Positions 9,351 through 22,088 of a DNA stretch of 64,000 nt are shown piece by piece. The number at the start of each line of letters is the position of its first letter. Within the stretch, counting starts at the first letter, position 1. Source of the DNA: Polytrichum commune (Eukaryota > Streptophyta > Polytrichopsida > Polytrichales > Polytrichaceae); contig OX485809.1 of assembly GCA_950295325.1 (NCBI GenBank), positions 37,763,081 through 37,827,080 of the forward strand, in the 5' to 3' direction. Both the position numbers and the translations under genes were made by a program. The notes under the pieces are model-generated. The model did no database searches and was not told where the DNA came from. It saw nothing but the letters and a program-made list of their open reading frames with translations.

Positions 9351-12300
9351 ACTAGGAAGAAAAAAATTGGACTCTATTTGCCTAGGAATTTCAGAAGTGG
9401 AGAGGAATAGTGAGAACTAGAAGAGGGAGGAGTTTTTTTCCCTTTTGTATTGGACACTTTTACTTTATGATTGCCACTCTAGGAGAAGAACATACTCATT
9501 GTTTGTAGGATGTGGGAAAACACCCTAAGCTAAGTGACTAGTCTGTGGTCACTTCCAACTCTACATGCATTGTTGGCTATGGGATTGAGTTGGGAGTTGA
9601 CCATCAATTGCGAATCATGAAGATACGTACTTAAAGTTTCAAAATGACATTTGAGGTGCAAAACTTATAAGAGGTGAAAGTAAACCCTCTCCCTCTCAAT
9701 ATTGCGATGTCTAGATTATGAGCATATGATCCAATCTTGTTGAAACATTTCTTTTGTTAGAGTTGATTCTTAACTGCAAACTTGTCATAAACCACTTAAA
9801 TATAGGTGTCTCATGAAGGAGAGTGGCCACATTTAGTTCACAAACTTTACACACCATTCCTTGGATACAATATGATCATTTTTTGTTATTTCCCAAGTAT
9901 CAGTATGACATAACAATACTTAGCCTACCCCATATGTAGCCTTCCTAGAAGGGGAGGGGTAGGCAATAGACTTACATCTGTGGCATCGACCATTTATGAA
10001 TTCAAGGGTCGGAATACGGGTGCAAGTACATAGCATCGGTGATCGCCTTTCAAATAAGTCGTTATACCCACATGGGCCCCGGGAAAATAACACAACAATA
10101 ATTGATCAATATTCTAGGCAAGCCTAAGTCCACGAATCCTCACATGTCAATTTAGTGTGTCAAGATGAACACTTCTTAGGCTTAGTACTCTTATTTTGTA
10201 TGGAGGCCCCACCATAAAAAGGGCATCATGCCAAAAAAACACTCATGGTCCAAGACCAAATTGATTGTGAAGTCCACTAAACACTAAACCCATTCAAGCG
10301 ATGTCACGTGAATGATGATATAGCAATTTTTGATTTAACTAAAAGAATTACAAGACCCCAAATTAGTGTAGCAAGACACTTATGGAATGAGTATACCAAA
10401 TATATATCATATGTAGGTTTTTATATGGATGGATGGCAAACATGCTCATAGGTAACAATTCTCTTTCACTATGTTTTCATGCCCATAACACATAAGACCT
10501 TTAGTGAGAACTCTAACTCACAAGGGTGTCTATGTCTACACAACCTTCTATCTAAATATAGTTTGGGACATATTGTGACATGCACTACTCAGGGGAGGTT
10601 TACAAAATTGCCTCATATATAAAAATGCCTTCACTCCCCCATCCCACACATAAAGTTTCCACTAACTTCTTTCCCTACCACTGCATGGCAACTCCTCGTC
10701 GCATCCTCCATTATCACCATCACCATCACCATCACCATCATTACCAACTCTCATTGAAAAATAGCATATTTGGGCAGGCTAATGGGACGGAAGCCTAGCA
10801 ATCGCCGGTTCTTTGAAACCCATCATTGCATTCACATATATTCAACCCCACACATCTATGGCAAGCGTGACAATGCACATGCAATCGTATTATCCATTGG
10901 TTGTCTATTCAAGCAAGTGGTAGATAACGCCCTATGACCATGGCACTATGCATATAATGGCATGCATGAGGATAGGGCCATTTTTCATGGACTACCTTGG
11001 TATGAGGGCATTACCTATTATAAAGACCGGGATCAAAGGCCGACCATTGGATTCACGTCAAGATTTGTGGCTCATATGCCATTATGTTTGAGGTCCCCCA
11101 TGATAATCAGACAAAAAATTTTGGCGTGTAAGGAAAATACGATGAGGGCTTCATGACAAGGTGAGGTAGATAGAAACCTCAAGCCTCCCTCCCCCCCCCC
11201 CCCCTAGGGCAACCACACATGGAAAGTCTCACCACCCAAGGGCTTTTGTCACATGTTAGGTGAGGTGAGGTAAGCGGGTCTTAAATGGACGTTTTTCTCT
11301 TTGCATCCACTTGTACAATATGAAACGCTCAATTAGTGCAAGATTTTTAGCAAATCCAAATCATTCCCATAGTCATGATTTTTACCTTGTAGTTTTTGGA
11401 GCTCTTGTGAATATCATAATCCTTGTCAAAGTGAGGATTCTCTTGGTTGTATAGCCCCCCCCTCCCAAATTAAAATCATGTTGACAATTATGTCTAGAAT
11501 GGTTAACAAATTTTTAACATGTGGTTCACTTTTTCTTTCAATACATGTCATTTTGGTGTTCATTCTTTGATTTATACCCAGCCATGCACCACTCAAGTAT
11601 AGATGTTCGTTTAGGATCAAAATAAAATAAAATAAAGCACATCTACCTTATATGTTTGGCTAATGTGAAACTTGAAGGGAAGTCCACATGTTGTTGTATT
11701 TACTCAACAAATGCTCCCACATCCATTCATTTTTTGTAATTGTGTTGGTGGATATGGTCACTAAACCAATAATTGCCGTATCCATGTTGAATTCAACAAA
11801 AAATTTGTTGATTTCACATTGTCTTGCAAGAGAAAAACAATAAAGCTCATCAATCAAAGCATCGTGGATTAGTTTAGGAAGATGACTTGATTTGAGGTGG
11901 AATGAGTCACCTTCCTTGAATTGATTCACCTTCAAGTGAATTTTGGAGGGAATTAAGAACATTGATCGTTTGTCTCATTATAATTGTGAAGATTTTCTAG
12001 TGGCTTCAAGCCTTGAGAGGTTCATTGGGTGGTAATTAGTGAAAGGTGTGAGTTACAATATAAGATGCAATCTATTCCTTTGAGGTGTTTTGGATTTGAA
12101 GTAACATGGCATAAATTATCATCCTTCTTGAAAATTACATTTTATATAGCATCCTACAAATTCCACAACAATAAGTTTACGATTCTTTGAATATAATGTG
12201 TAAATAAAAAAATAAAAAAAACCTTCTTGTAGTAGGTTCAATGGGGATGGGTGGGAAAATGCACATTTATATGGAAGTATGGATGTACCATGAAAGACTA

Positions 12301-12639
12301 TTGTTTGGGTGGGGCTAGAGATTTAGGACCTTATGAGGTTCAAAGTTTCCAATTGAGGTCTAGCTTGTGGTTGTGTGCATTGTGCTCCTTTTCTTTCTCA
12401 TGAAGAAAAACTTTTCTTCTTGTGTGTTTTTGCTGTTCAGTACAAGATATACTCTGCAACCTTAGGGTGGCCTACTTCATATTTCTAGGCAAGTCTCCAT
12501 GATTCATTTGTGGCTAAAATGTGCACATTTTGAAGTTCTAAAAATGCTTACTACTGGGAAGGGTTTGAGTGTGTAAAAATGGCCTTATTTTTGGATTTAT
12601 GGTTGATTAACTAATTTTTTTCTTGGGTAAAAAAAATTC
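9351..12639. other. Long anonymous AT-rich region
   Basis: No gene or transposon end that I can support. It contains a CACCAT repeat at 10,714-10,740, a C homopolymer (about 11,189-11,204), and an open minus-strand frame of 100 codons at 11,660-11,962 that matches nothing I recognise. Probably old repeat DNA. Confidence 0.4.
10714..10740. repeat. (CACCAT)n microsatellite
   Basis: A short hexanucleotide run that reads as a His tract in one frame; not a gene. Confidence 0.9.
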
Positions 12640-13130
12640 AATTGCAAGAGAAACCAAGAACAAACCACCATAGGTCCCCCAAAAAGGGCGAGTGGGCCAC
12701 GAAGTGATAATACCCATCTTGGGCCTAACCTTCCAAAGAACCACTAAATTGCTCCTAGTGGCAATAAGGCCTTTAACACACCAAGGTTTAGGAAGATTCT
12801 TGTCAAAAAGATATTAGAACATTGAGAAGAAATTATGTGGTCTAATATTAATACATTTAGTATGGAGTTGCCACGAAATGTTAGCCGCATAACACCATAC
12901 TTGTTGCACCAACGAGCAATCAAAAAACCTATGTTCCATAGACACACAATGGCTAACAATGTGGGCAACTTTTATCCACCTCGTCCAAGATTTGGCTTCT
13001 CCATTTGTTAGCCACCACAACTTCAAGAAGAACATAACAAAGAAAGACAAGTTCTTTTTGAGCCCAATATTCTAGCCAAACCACATCCCAATGGGGTCTT
13101 ACCATGCCCGGAGGAAAATGCTTCCACTTC
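12640..13130 (-). pseudogene. LINE 3'-coding remnant (zf-RVT-like region)
   Basis: On the minus strand the frame contains SMEHRFFDCSLVQQVWCYAA, followed after a stop by LFDKNLPKPW. Plant LINE polyproteins carry a reverse-transcriptase zinc-binding (zf-RVT) domain of the form C-x-x-C...E-x-x-x-H-x-F-F-x-C-x-x-x-x-x-x-W just before their C-terminus, and the preserved E, H, FF, C and QQVW positions fit. The upstream C-x-x-C pair is recognisable only in another frame (CPHC), so there is at least one frameshift, plus in-frame stops. The reverse transcriptase itself was not found. This is an old truncated copy, unrelated to the LINE at 36.9-41.1 kb. Confidence 0.6.
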
Positions 13131-14187
13131 TTGGCAACATTTTAATCCCTAACTTCCCAAGCATGTGAAAGGGTTGTTTTGAGTACATTGCACTCAATGT
13201 TAGTTTTGGAATTTCCATGGACAAATTTTGAGGTTAAATTGGGACTTCTTGAAACATGGGAGATGAGCAATTTCGAGGGAAAAAGGGCAAGAAAAAACCT
13301 TTGGGTATTAAGAAGGGATGCACAAGAAATTGTCTCATTTTATCCCCCAAACAAGACCTTTGACCAATCAACTTACATGAAAAGTTGCGCAGTCCTTGTG
13401 TGATCCACTAGATGGAAACAACTCAATAGCTTTACACCTCCACAAATTCTCATGCCAAAATATGCAAACCACAATAGGCTAGCCAACTTGCATTTAGTGT
13501 ATGTAAATTATCCCATATTTCTAAGCACATGTTTGCAAAGAATTCCCCTAAAATTAGAGAGTGTCCAATTGTTAAATTGAATTGTCAATGTGAACAATTT
13601 TTTTGATGTTCATGTCTTTACATGAGCATCAAAAAAAATTCACTTCTACAAAAGTAAACATCATATAAAGTTGGTATTGAAGTGATAACCACTAATGGGA
13701 GTCAACACCCTCACATGAGCTCCCAACACAACAAAAACATGACCACATTCCACTTTGACAAAAAAATTCCCACATTTCAATAATCTCCAAATTGCACAAC
13801 TCAGATGTCTATGGGTAGATATCCATGATGGCTTGATGTTTATAGTTATTTTGATTGTGGATGAATGAGTTGGGTGTGATTAATGTGGGGAAGAAATCAT
13901 CCATCATCCGAAAATGGGTTCCTTGGGAAGTTAGGGGTCAAGAAGATCACTCTACTCAGCGAGCCATTTGCCTTCCAAGTTTAACAAAGAATTTGAGAAA
14001 AGGAGTAGCATGTGGGCACCACCAATGTGCCAACTCAACGTTGAGCTTATCCAACCTCCCAAAAAATAGTTGATTTTGCTTTTGGGTAACTCCCACATGA
14101 GAGATCCACTCTCACTCTAACTAACTGACCTGAAATTCAACCCCAAGAGGTGCTCCAATCATGTTAATTAGATACATTAAATATTGT
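13131..14187. other. Unassigned AT-rich stretch
   Basis: Two plus-strand frames of 72-74 codons (13,179 and 13,855) match nothing I recognise. Possibly further LINE-derived sequence. Confidence 0.3.
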
Positions 14188-14380
14188 ATTTAGTGTCACT
14201 TACTATTTGGAACTATGTAATGCTATAAAATTTTAATGCATACCTTTTTTTCTCAACAAAGGTCAAATCGGATGTTTGCACATTACATAATATTAGCATC
14301 TTTATTTGGTACAAAATTTACATCAATAGGAAAAAGGTATAGCATTGTGTAATTCAAAATAGTAAGTAACCCTAAATATA
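14188..14380. mobile_element. MITE family A, copy 2
   Basis: The left arm TTAGTGTCACTTACTATTTG and the right arm GTAATTCAAAATAGTAAGT are inverted copies, with TGCTATA/TATAGCA at the inner edge. About 193 bp, non-coding. Confidence 0.8.
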
Positions 14381-14597
14381 AACATTTAGTGTAGCCGTGC
14401 TTTCAATGTGCACAATCTGAACCTCTGAAAATGCGTGTGAGACATGTGTTTGTTCTTTATGCAATGAAACCAATAATAAGGGAATAAAGAACTTGATTCG
14501 ATTCAAGTTAACCTCGTGCAAAAAGGATATCCACTACTTTGCATGTTTGCATTGTTTTCTAAAGCTTGCAGTTCAAGCAAATATAAATATGATCTAT

Positions 14598-14780
14598 TCA
14601 ACATTTATAACATTATTAAACAATGTGTGTTCATTCAGTTCATTTGGGTCCTAAGAATATAACCATGGATGCCCCAACTTGAGTCTTACTCTGAGTCTCC
14701 TTGCACTAGGTTGGGGCATCTCATGATTATATTCTTAGGACCCACATGAATGTATGCACACTACATAATAATGTTATGTT
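14598..14780. mobile_element. Foldback element with arms of about 80 bp
   Basis: GGGTCCTAAGAATATAACCA on the left mirrors the right arm around 14,710-14,744, both meeting in GATGCCCCAAC/GTTGGGGCATC. Weaker complementarity extends outward through ACATTATTA. The loop is only about 30 nt, so a single strand would form one long hairpin. No TSD resolved. Confidence 0.65.
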
Positions 14781-14789
14781 GTGTGGGTT

Positions 14790-17439
14790 AATGTTGTTCG
14801 TATCTAAGCTATTGTTGATTTGACTTACAATTATGCTACTAAAGTACATACTCTAGACCTTGAGGATGCTACCTCGTTTAATGAACAAGAAATGATATCT
14901 TCAGCAAGTCATGTAAATTTTATCGGAATGTAATCTCTTATGTGCATAACATTACTCACCTGCATGGTCGTATATCATTCTATATTTAGCACTTGACATG
15001 AGCCTCTACTATCTTATCTTCATGGGAAGAAATTGACGTTGGTACAAATAATGAATAATGTCAATATTTTCAATGATATTGTTTCTATTAATAGTCATCA
15101 CATGGAATAATAATGGGATGACCAATGTTTTCCACGAATACTCTTGTAATGAACAATTTTTCATGCACATAGTGCTAGGAGTATAACTTCACCCAAATCT
15201 CCAAGTTAAGCTTGAATGTATGAATCCAATTGTTCGAGGGGCCCATGGAATATAATTGGCAAGTTCCAAGGTCATGGAACCAACCCACATGATTAAAAAT
15301 TGTGATTATTGCAAATGATCCATGCAAATTGTGTGATGTTCGTTTTGTAGTTCTAGACACAGTAGGAATACAAAGCTATATCATGCATGTTTGGCATTTG
15401 ATTCAATGCATAAGGTATTGCAATGCCATAGTTATATTTGGATATGGTGTCATTCCATACCTTGCTTTACCTTTTCCCTATTTTGTATCATATGTTATTC
15501 TTCAACATTTTTAGATGTATCATTTTTAAGTTACTAGAAATAATATAGGACCTCAAAAGAATCACATGCTAAAATTTTATCCTAGAGGGGGGAGGGTGAC
15601 TTAGGAAAATTTAGTTGGATGGTACAGCCAAAGATATGGTGTAGTTTATTATTTGTACTTAAATTTTTGAAATTTTATAGAGGTAATATATGATGAATAA
15701 AATATGCCACATTGGATTATAACAAGTATAAGGTCCTTTGGTATTTTTAACATGTCCAATATTCTTAAATATAATATATCATGTACGATAAACTATCTTC
15801 ATATTGGTAATGGAGCAATTATGTCATTGAGTGTGTAATGGCAACATTTAAAAAAATAAATTACTAAAAGTTATAATTTTTGGTTGTCAATCCAAAATGT
15901 TGAATTTTTTAAATTTTGAATAAGGACATTGACTTTTATTTGTTGGGGCAACATGTAGGTGAAATGTTGGATAGCACCTAGAGAACAAAACTGTGTTCTT
16001 GAATAAATTTGGATGTCAACCTTGACATGCTTAGGGGTTCCTTTTCATTCCAATGGGTATCATAAGGATAGATTGTTCTTACCATGGTCCTTGAGGACAA
16101 ATTTTGTTTGAAGTTCGAGCATTTGAAAGATGTGACCATGACCAACCTTTAAAGGATAGAACCACAATCTTGTGCCATGGGTGTGATAACAAATATATAT
16201 GCTATGGATGATATGTTGTTGTGATATGCAAACCAAAGATATTGCAACCCAACTATGGTCTAGGAAACCACTTATGAAAAAATGTCGAGAATGGTATTCC
16301 CTACAATTTAGGAATTCATGTCGGACAATGCCCATGTGAAGTAATCATATAATGAAAAAATTACATGTTTAATGTTTACAATGTAGCCATAGAAGATCAT
16401 CAATGTAAGAAAAAAATTCATGTTTATGCCAATGTCAACAAGACCACCCAAAAACACATGCAATTTGTTCCTTCACTTTCACCACAAAAAAACTTTCAAG
16501 GGTTAGATGTACACGATACAATGGAGGATGTGGAAACATAATATCATGTCACTCTATGTTGATGGTTGTATTCTAGTGCGGCCACAAACAAAGGTTTTTA
16601 CATTCTTTCAAAACAATTGAGATTGTGGCCTTTCTATGACAAATAATGAGTTGGTCACGTGCTCTTGGTATGTTCTTAGAAGGACAACTAATATGTATCA
16701 TTATAAACATATGTGTTAAAAGGATATTTATTTGGGGATATTATGTTCATTGAAGGAGGAAGTGTTATAGAAGTGGGCCTCAAGTTTGAGAAATTTTTAT
16801 TGAATGCCCCTCCCCCAAAGAAAAATGTCCGACTATACTTTCTTTCTCATCCTATGTGGCATATAATGTGCCACACATGAAATCAGGTCAAGAAAATCGT
16901 TGTTCAAATATTTTGGCGCCAAAAACATGAGTGCCCCGCCAAACCAATACATGGGGAGATCCGACTCCTACTAATTATCTAAAGAGTCCAGTCTAGAGGT
17001 TCAGTCTTTCAATTTCCCGCTTTAATGACAACTACTCATATGAGATCTACTCATAAGATTCTCAGTTGCCCGACCCCATGAGCGGAAATCAAATTGCGGA
17101 AGCATTCTCATCTTCTTGATTTGTATGCACCCAATTGTTATACAAAACATCAAATTTTGTCAACTTCATTGATCTTATTGTAACTTAGATAGTGTAGGAG
17201 ACATAACTCTATAGCACGCTCTAGTTGTTGCAAAATTTAGTTATTATTAGAAAATTGATGTTGTTCCGGAACATACATGCTTGCAATCAATGGCCCAAAT
17301 AACATACACAAAGTACATACATTACAATCTAGTAGCTAAGGCTCTCATTGAAAATTTGGCTTTGGCTTATAAAGTATAAATTTGGGAGGGGTATTGTTTC
17401 ACCTAGTTTTGTAAAAATCAATAGGGTGATATGATTTTT
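14790..17439. other. Anonymous AT-rich region
   Basis: The longest open frame is 91 codons on the minus strand (16,060-16,335) and has no motif I recognise. No transposon ends identified. Confidence 0.35.
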
Positions 17440-17660
17440 TTTAATATTTTCTTTTTTTTTGGGGGGGGAGGTAAGCAAGCTCTTTGCACACCACAAATTA
17501 ATAGCACGAGTGTATAAAGGGAGATTTGTAGAGGCATTGATGTACATAATATATGTAAGGGGGAGTTATTGTTTACTATAAAATGTTGTTGTCTATAGAT
17601 ACAATGGCTATTGAGAATTTTAAAGCAAAGATAGATGTACAAATCACAATCCTATAGTTT
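17440..17660 (-). repeat. Dispersed repeat F, copy 1 (partial)
   Basis: The minus strand matches repeat F at 20,498-21,195: the ATTGATGTACATAATATATG region, the ACATCTA.CTTTGC block and the G/C-rich boundary are all shared. Truncated. Confidence 0.45.
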
Positions 17661-20497
17661 AGAGAAAATTTTGACAGTATTTGCCCTTACCATACGACCT
17701 ACACAATCGTTTGACTACATGATGACGAACACCTTCATGCATGCGGCCATAACTTCAAACTACAACAAAGGTCAGGTCATGTGCATCACATAGGGTTGCA
17801 ACTATTGTCATGCCCTCTTGCCATTTGGAGCTTAATGTTTCATGGTGCCATTCTTTGATAACTCAATCTTAGTTTTGGCACTCAAATTGCTATAAAAATC
17901 TTTGTCTATGACCTTTGAATTTCACTTTTCTAATCCACTTAAATTTGCTATAGTAAATTTAGAAACTAGGAAAAACCCTTCACAATTTGTAGGTAATTAT
18001 ATAGACCCTTAAAATGCCATAAATCATATAACTGAGTGATTGAATGGTATGAATTCTCCAAGGATTTAACACATCATTTCCTTTAGGGGGCCAAATATCT
18101 CCATTCTCCGTGATAAAAAGAATTCATGGTCATATGTTTCAAGCATCGTAATTTGGGTAATCCTTTTGTAGATCCAACTCCTTTTGATGAATGGAACTAG
18201 TATGGACCATCAAAACAACCTCTGCAATAATGCCCCTTGGTTGCATGTGATATTAAGTCACAACCTCCCTCCTTTGTAAATGTTATAAATTCTAATCAGG
18301 TTCAAATGAATGGTTAAAAGACTAATCAACTTTAGAATTAGGGTTACTTAAATTCCCAAATCTTCACATAATATCCCCAAATAGAATAACACATCCGTGT
18401 ATGCACGTGTAGGCTACTCAACATTAGGCTAAGTGAACCCCGGGCCCCAATCATGTTCATTTTATTGGGAGATGTGGATGCCCGTATCCAACTTTCCGCA
18501 AATAGTTGCCAATATTGCGATCAATGGGAGCCCTTGGTGCAAGTATACCATCATAATATGCACTTCTTGTTCATATATACCTTATCATTGTTTGTTATGT
18601 GGATGTGACAACTACATGTGGGCTTGCCCTTATGTGGTCACATTGCTTAATTTGACGCCTATATTCGAGTGGTACATGGCAAGGGTTCTATTTAAGAACA
18701 CATTTAAACATAATTTCCGGTTCAATAGTGAACACAATTGGGACGGCCTACACGATCGTTAAAAAGCTAAGAGAATCTTACTTTTAACTCCTCTAACTTT
18801 CTCATCTTTGCTTAAAACTTGGAACTTGGTTTGGAATTGCTAGTTCTCGATGACATGATTTTTAGGTTGATCCAATGGTCATAAATGCATGTAGGGTTGG
18901 AAGCGTCCACGATACGACCATTAGATTGCATTGCATTGCATTGGATCAAAGATCTCTTAATTTCTCATCTAGTTATCAATGTTCATGTTCAAAAATTGGA
19001 GGTGAGATGGCAAACTTACAAGGAGGTCCAAATGAATATTATATTCATCTTTGAGTATGTTGCATAGGCCCTCCCAGTTGTGTCAACGACCGAAACTATA
19101 ATGGCTAATACGTTGTAAGTTAATACTTAAAATCACATTGTACCATGTGTCTTTCTTTCATTGTAAAAAAATCATGTGTAACATGTACAAGTTAGTTTAC
19201 AACTGCATATAACCTTATAAATTATGCATATCCAACCATGTATAATTTGTGCATATAATTTGTGGATATTGGAACCCATATGTTACATCTTTGCTTTGTA
19301 GACAATATACAAAATACTCTCTTACATGAAAAATATGAGTTGTGCTTGCATACAAGGCAATTCGACAAACACCTTCATTTTGACCTATTTCCTACAACAT
19401 TATGAATATGACACATGTCCATAAACATTAATTAGATCCATAAATATTCTAGAGAACATTGTTATGGACATTAATTAGTTCCATGGAATATTTCCCATAT
19501 TCAGACTAAATGCGGGAACATGTGAGCATATTTTGTGGATTACTGCTAGTCCCACTGAACATTGTTATGGAGCTTAATAATGTTATGTCATGAGTTTTGG
19601 AGGAGAGTCAAATAAAAAATGTCTATTTGAAGTTGTTGTGATTAGCTTGGGATTGCATGGTTTGATATGGTGATTTTGATGCCTAGTTTGTCCAGATTGA
19701 AGATTCGATACCTTTAAGGTCAAGGCATCTATAGTTGACTAGGTCCAATTTAACCACTCACTAGGGTCATGTAATATTGACATGGATGAGATTTATATAT
19801 TTTAGACAAACGGAATTCAAATTTATGTGCTGGTGGCTTATAATTGATGGCCTTCATAAGAATTTTAACAATTGACAATAACATTTAAATGATCGGTTAT
19901 GGGTTACCCTATGAATCAATTGTGTGTTACCCCTAACTTTAATGCTTCAACATTTATAGCCCATTTTGTCCACAATGGACGAGTTTACGTAAACATCTTT
20001 TAGGTGCCATGTTCTTTGCTCGGGATGCATGGGACCCCTTTACTTGGCCACACAAAATGAGTTTGGCTCTGCAAGAAAGATGTGGAGGGAAGGGGATTAA
20101 AGGATAAATAATATGGACGAAGGCACTAAAGGGGAAAGCATGCCTTCGTTAGGTAGGTAGAAACATGACCACTATTTTATAGTATACAAAAACAATCGAT
20201 TGAACTCCCAAAATGGAATTGTAGACTTTGAATCAATCTAGTGGAATCTACTTGGATGGATTAACCCTTACGCTATAGGGGCCTTGCTTTTACGAGAGCC
20301 CTAATTGGATGATCCACATTGGATGAGGTTACTAATATAAGGTATAGATGTCTTTTTCAAGCACCCCCTTCAGGGTGCAAAATGATTCTTGGGGTAGACT
20401 CTTCGTTGAAAACCTAAATGACGTGCGGATTGTCGTGAAATTAACCTCTTATATGCAAGAAGATTATAGAGAAAAACAAGTGTATATTTACTAACGG
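17661..20497. other. Anonymous AT-rich region
   Basis: Contains a 109-codon plus-strand frame (18,433-18,762) with many Cys/Trp residues but no recognisable domain. At 19,405-19,570 a motif related to CATTGTTATGGA..TTAAT recurs three times. No gene supported. Confidence 0.35.
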
Positions 20498-21195
20498 CGA
20501 GCTGGGAAAAGAGCTCGTGTATTTATACTAAGCTTTTCAGTTTAATGTGATAAATGCTTCCATTCCATATACAAAATATATGCTATGAATTTAATAGCTT
20601 TAATTGCATATGAGATTCCTTATCACTTTCCAATGAAAAAAATCATTTTGATTCATAGCATGTAACGCAACGATCATATCAAATAAACAAAGATGAGAGC
20701 ATAATCACCTAGCCACAAACGAAGTGTTTAACTCAAGAAAGCCTATGAGCACTCCAAGAGCCTGTAATTTGTAAAAACCCATAACCCAAATGTGAACCAT
20801 AACAATAACATACATAGTAGTCATTGGTTGGGGCGAACCAACCCGTACACTAGTTCCTTGGAGGCCAAGGTTTAGGCATCCAACAAGGAACGAGTGTATG
20901 GGTTGATTCACCCAAACCGTAGTCATCAAGGACTACGAGCATATGACAACAATAAATGAAAACATGAATTGGATGAAACTCACACATATGGTGTCAATTT
21001 TCTCTAAATCTTAGGGCTCCCTTTTGTACATCTAGCTTTACTTCAAAATTTAATAGCCTTTTTGAATGCACACACTAGAGAAAAATAATACATCTCCTTT
21101 GTGTATACTAAGTATGTTAATGCCTTAGATAATACCCTTCTTACACTCACATTAGTTCATATGTGGTATGAAGAGTCCCCCCACCTCAAAAATGT
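20498..21195 (+). repeat. Dispersed repeat F, copy 2 (about 700 bp; possible solo LTR)
   Basis: Collinear over about 600 bp with the minus strand of 53,785-54,385 and partly with 58,265-58,550 and 17,440-17,660. Shared landmarks are TTTAATGTGATAAATGCTTC, AAGCC.ATGAGCACTC, CATGAATTGGATG and a final GAGTCC-CCCCC. A TATA-like GTGTATTTATACTAAG sits near its left end, which would suit an LTR promoter, but neither TG..CA ends nor a TSD is proven. It is interrupted by a 94-bp MITE. Confidence 0.55.
20825..20918. mobile_element. 94-bp hAT-like MITE with 8-bp TSD
   Basis: The left arm GGTTGGGGCGAACCAACCCG mirrors the right end (reverse complement GGTTTGGGTGAATCAACCCA); both arms meet in GTTCCTTG/CAAGGAAC. 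Flanked by GTAGTCAT on both sides (20,817-20,824 and 20,919-20,926). The homologous repeat F at 54.06 kb has CAGTCATTAAGG with no insertion, a related empty site. An 8-bp TSD fits hAT. Confidence 0.85.
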
Positions 21196-21305
21196 TATCA
21201 GGAGGACTAATGCGATGGCTCATTCGTTGGGTAGCCAAAAGGCATCAAGTCAATCTTCAACACCTACTCAACACTAACTAAAGAAACTACAGTAAATTGG
21301 CCTAT

Positions 21306-21479
21306 TACTACGGGTTACCATTTGTAGTATGTGTGGTTAAAACTATTTGTTGACACTATCATTTTTACCAACTAAGCTATATCATATTCGTCGGTGTGCA
21401 TACTAACTACGTATGTTATCTGGATAAAAGATGATACCCTAAGTGAAATGTTATACCTCCAAATGGTAATCCACACTAA
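21306..21479. mobile_element. MITE family A, copy 3
   Basis: GGGTTACCATTTGTAGTATG on the left and ATACCTCCAAATGGTAATCC on the right are inverted copies. Same subfamily as the copy at 3,277. Confidence 0.65.
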
Positions 21480-21662
21480 TTAGACAAAGAGGTGTACAAG
21501 CTAGATGGTAGACACACCATCCCACTTGATGTAATGTTAACTAAAGTTTGAAGTTAGTAATTATCTTACCTTGGAAAATATAGGTGCCCCCCCCCCGCCG
21601 CCCTCAACGTGTGTTTTTGGTTTTTAAAAATGAAATTCTTGTTTTTCCCTAGAAAAATCTCA

Positions 21663-22085
21663 GGGCCAATTCAAACTACATTGAGGAAGTACACCGGTCA
21701 ATCAAGAATTTCAGCATAAGGCAAAGTCATTTGAGGCGGCGGTTGGTATGGTGGACAAAGATGAAATAATAATCTTGAAAGGAACATATAAAATAAAAGG
21801 CCTCTAGGTGGAGCTCTCCAACGGCTACGTTTCCTTGTCCGAGGGTTTGAGGTAACCCAAAAAAACGAACCTGCAGAGAACTCACGTAGCAAAATATAAC
21901 GCTGCCATGCCATGCCATGTCATTTTCCCCTCCCGACTTGAAATTCCTCCACCAAATAAGTCTTGGTTGTAGTGCAGACCCCGGCCACTAAAGAATCCGT
22001 TCCGTAGCCAATCATACTACTCCATTCCCCTCAACTCCTTGACCGGCGTGGCTTTTCCCCACCGTAGTCTAACCTAATCCGGCCC
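21663..22085. mobile_element. PIF/Harbinger-like MITE, copy 2
   Basis: The ends GGGCC...GGCCC are flanked by TCA (21,660-21,662 and 22,086-22,088). The arms (ACTACATTGAGGAAG versus ACTACGGTGGGGAAA, then CCGGTCAA) match the element at 6,859-7,232. Diverged, 423 bp, non-coding. Confidence 0.75.
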
Positions 22086-22088
22086 TCA

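Noticed and set aside
11660-11962. 100-codon minus-strand frame as a gene or LINE fragment
   Set aside because: No motif of any RT, endonuclease, gag or host domain could be recognised.
18433-18762. 109-codon Cys/Trp-rich frame as a small secreted protein gene
   Set aside because: No signal peptide at the start, no repeated Cys pattern, no promoter or splice evidence; likely chance in AT-rich DNA.
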